From Paludibacter sp. UBA5753 (GTDB taxonomy: Bacteria; Bacteroidota; Bacteroidia; Bacteroidales; Paludibacteraceae), in contig DIFH01000050.1 in assembly GCA_002427615.1 (NCBI GenBank), positions 1-6,539 on the forward strand: DNA of 6,539 nt, read 5' to 3'. The notes beneath the pieces are model-generated. The model made no database searches. It was not told the origin of the DNA and saw nothing but the letters and a program-made list of their open reading frames with translations. Both the position numbers and the translations under genes were made by a program. Positions 5,649 to 6,539 of the stretch are shown one piece after another; positions within the stretch are counted from its first letter, which is position 1, and each line of letters begins with the position of its first letter.

Positions 5649-6539
5649 GTAATAAAATTAATAAAATTTTGGTTGTTTATTTCTGTAAACGAAGCAGCCG
5701 GATAAATTTTACTAAAAGCAACAGGCGCTTTGGATGATTTAGCCGACCATTTACATTCAAAAGCTTTTATTTCTTGATTCTGTACTTCGATTAAATCCAC
5801 TTCCTGCTGATCGTAAGTGCGCCAAAAATAATGATTTACAGGCAACAAATGAAAATGCTTACGTTTTATTCTTTCGGATAAAACAAACGATTCCCATAAC
5901 TGTCCCACATCGGTACGAATAGATAAGGGTGAAAAGTTGCTAATCAGTGCATTTCGAATGCCATTATCGTAAAAATACCATTTGCCGGATTTTGAAATTT
6001 CCTTACGCAAATTGCCCGAAAACGCATTCAACCTGTAAACTATAAATACTTTGGAAAGTAAATCCAGGTATTTTTCAACCGTATTTTTACTTAATCCAAG
6101 TTGTCGACCCAGTTCATCATACGAAACTAAATTACCAGTTTGAAAAGCAATTAATTTCAATAAATCGCTCATTTTATTACTATTACGCAATCCTTCTATT
6201 GAAAGAATGTCTTTTAACAAATAACCGTTGACCAAATCAGTCAGATATTCCTGCTTTTCAGAAGGATTCATGTTTAATAATTGCGGATAAGTTCCAAAAA
6301 TCATTTTTTGTTCCAAATTATTAAACACTTCCACTCCACTTTCTACTTGCAACATTTCTTCCTGACTAAATGGAAAAAGATAAAAAGTCTTACTTCTTCC
6401 CACCAAAGGTTCGCCGGTAAGATTCAATAAATCGAACGACGAAGAACCACTTGCAATAACATAAATTGCAGGTAATTCATCTACAATCAGTTTTAATTTT
6501 GCTCCAATATCCGATATATTGTTTATATTAATTGAAAAG
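5645..6539 (-). CDS. AAA-family ATPase with DUF4143 C-terminal domain (partial, 5' end outside window)
   Basis: The reading frame stays open to the right edge and shows 297 codons before the TAA at 5645-5647. A TTG at 6425-6427 is not the start: upstream sequence continues the conserved fold, with INNISDIGAKLK and then IYVIASGSSSF just before GEPLVGRS. That is the stretch following Walker B in AAA_14/DUF4143 ATPases. Walker A and Walker B lie outside the window, so roughly 80-100 N-terminal residues are missing. FYLFPFSQEE follows, then a winged-helix segment around YDELGRQLGLSKNTVEKYLDLL (about 6121-6056) and the family landmark GQLWESFVLSERI. The C-terminus carries EVDLIE (about 5800-5783) and FECKW (about 5761-5747), the D...ExK pattern of the nuclease-like fold in DUF4143. 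The truncation is by the window edge, not decay. It is convergent with the U32 gene. These stand-alone ATPases are abundant in Bacteroidota and archaea and their cellular role is unclear. Confidence 0.92.
   Translation of the reverse strand, partial: FSININNISDIGAKLKLIVDELPAIYVIASGSSSFDLLNLTGEPLVGRSKTFYLFPFSQEEMLQVESGVEVFNNLEQKMIFGTYPQLLNMNPSEKQEYLTDLVNGYLLKDILSIEGLRNSNKMSDLLKLIAFQTGNLVSYDELGRQLGLSKNTVEKYLDLLSKVFIVYRLNAFSGNLRKEISKSGKWYFYDNGIRNALISNFSPLSIRTDVGQLWESFVLSERIKRKHFHLLPVNHYFWRTYDQQEVDLIEVQNQEIKAFECKWSAKSSKAPVAFSKIYPAASFTEINNQNFINFIT

Noticed and set aside
6425..6427. TTG as the start codon of the ATPase gene
   Set aside because: The frame continues upstream to the window edge with conserved ATPase sequence (IYVIASGSSSF), so the real start is outside the window.

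Overview
The window reads as a stretch of ordinary chromosome from an AT-rich member of the Bacteroidota, most likely Bacteroidales. The evidence is TAnnTTTG-type -7 promoter elements, start codons with A/T-rich leaders and no clear Shine-Dalgarno sequence, a lipoprotein-type M13 peptidase, and a solitary AAA/DUF4143 ATPase of a kind common in that phylum. I could not resolve genus or species.

Layout, left to right. Positions 1-98 hold a strong bidirectional intrinsic terminator and no convincing gene. Positions 99-3175 are a two-gene minus-strand operon: a DusB-type tRNA-dihydrouridine synthase (2132-3175), followed 11 bases later by an M13 zinc metallopeptidase lipoprotein (99-2120). Positions 3176-3336 are a compact divergent promoter region. 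It drives the operon leftward and, rightward, a secreted or outer-membrane protein of unknown function (3337-4203). After 63 bases comes a U32-family protein of the TrhP (YegQ) type (4267-5571), predicted to hydroxylate tRNA wobble uridine. Positions 5572-5644 separate it from a convergent ATPase gene and carry two tandem copies of a 32-base AT-rich palindromic unit. The ATPase gene (5645 to the right edge) is cut by the window boundary and lacks its Walker A region.

Two of the five genes (dusB, trhP-like) are predicted tRNA modification enzymes. Two others (M13 peptidase, putative barrel protein) belong to the cell envelope. They do not form a recognisable pathway, and the arrangement looks like housekeeping genes that happen to be adjacent. 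The main annotation gains are two start-codon corrections forced by the divergent promoters, and reading the U32 protein as an RNA modification enzyme rather than a protease. The least explained items are the tandem palindrome at 5585-5648 and the conserved-looking but unassigned envelope protein. I found no CRISPR array, insertion sequence, RNA gene or clear defence system, and no convincing evidence of an undescribed system.
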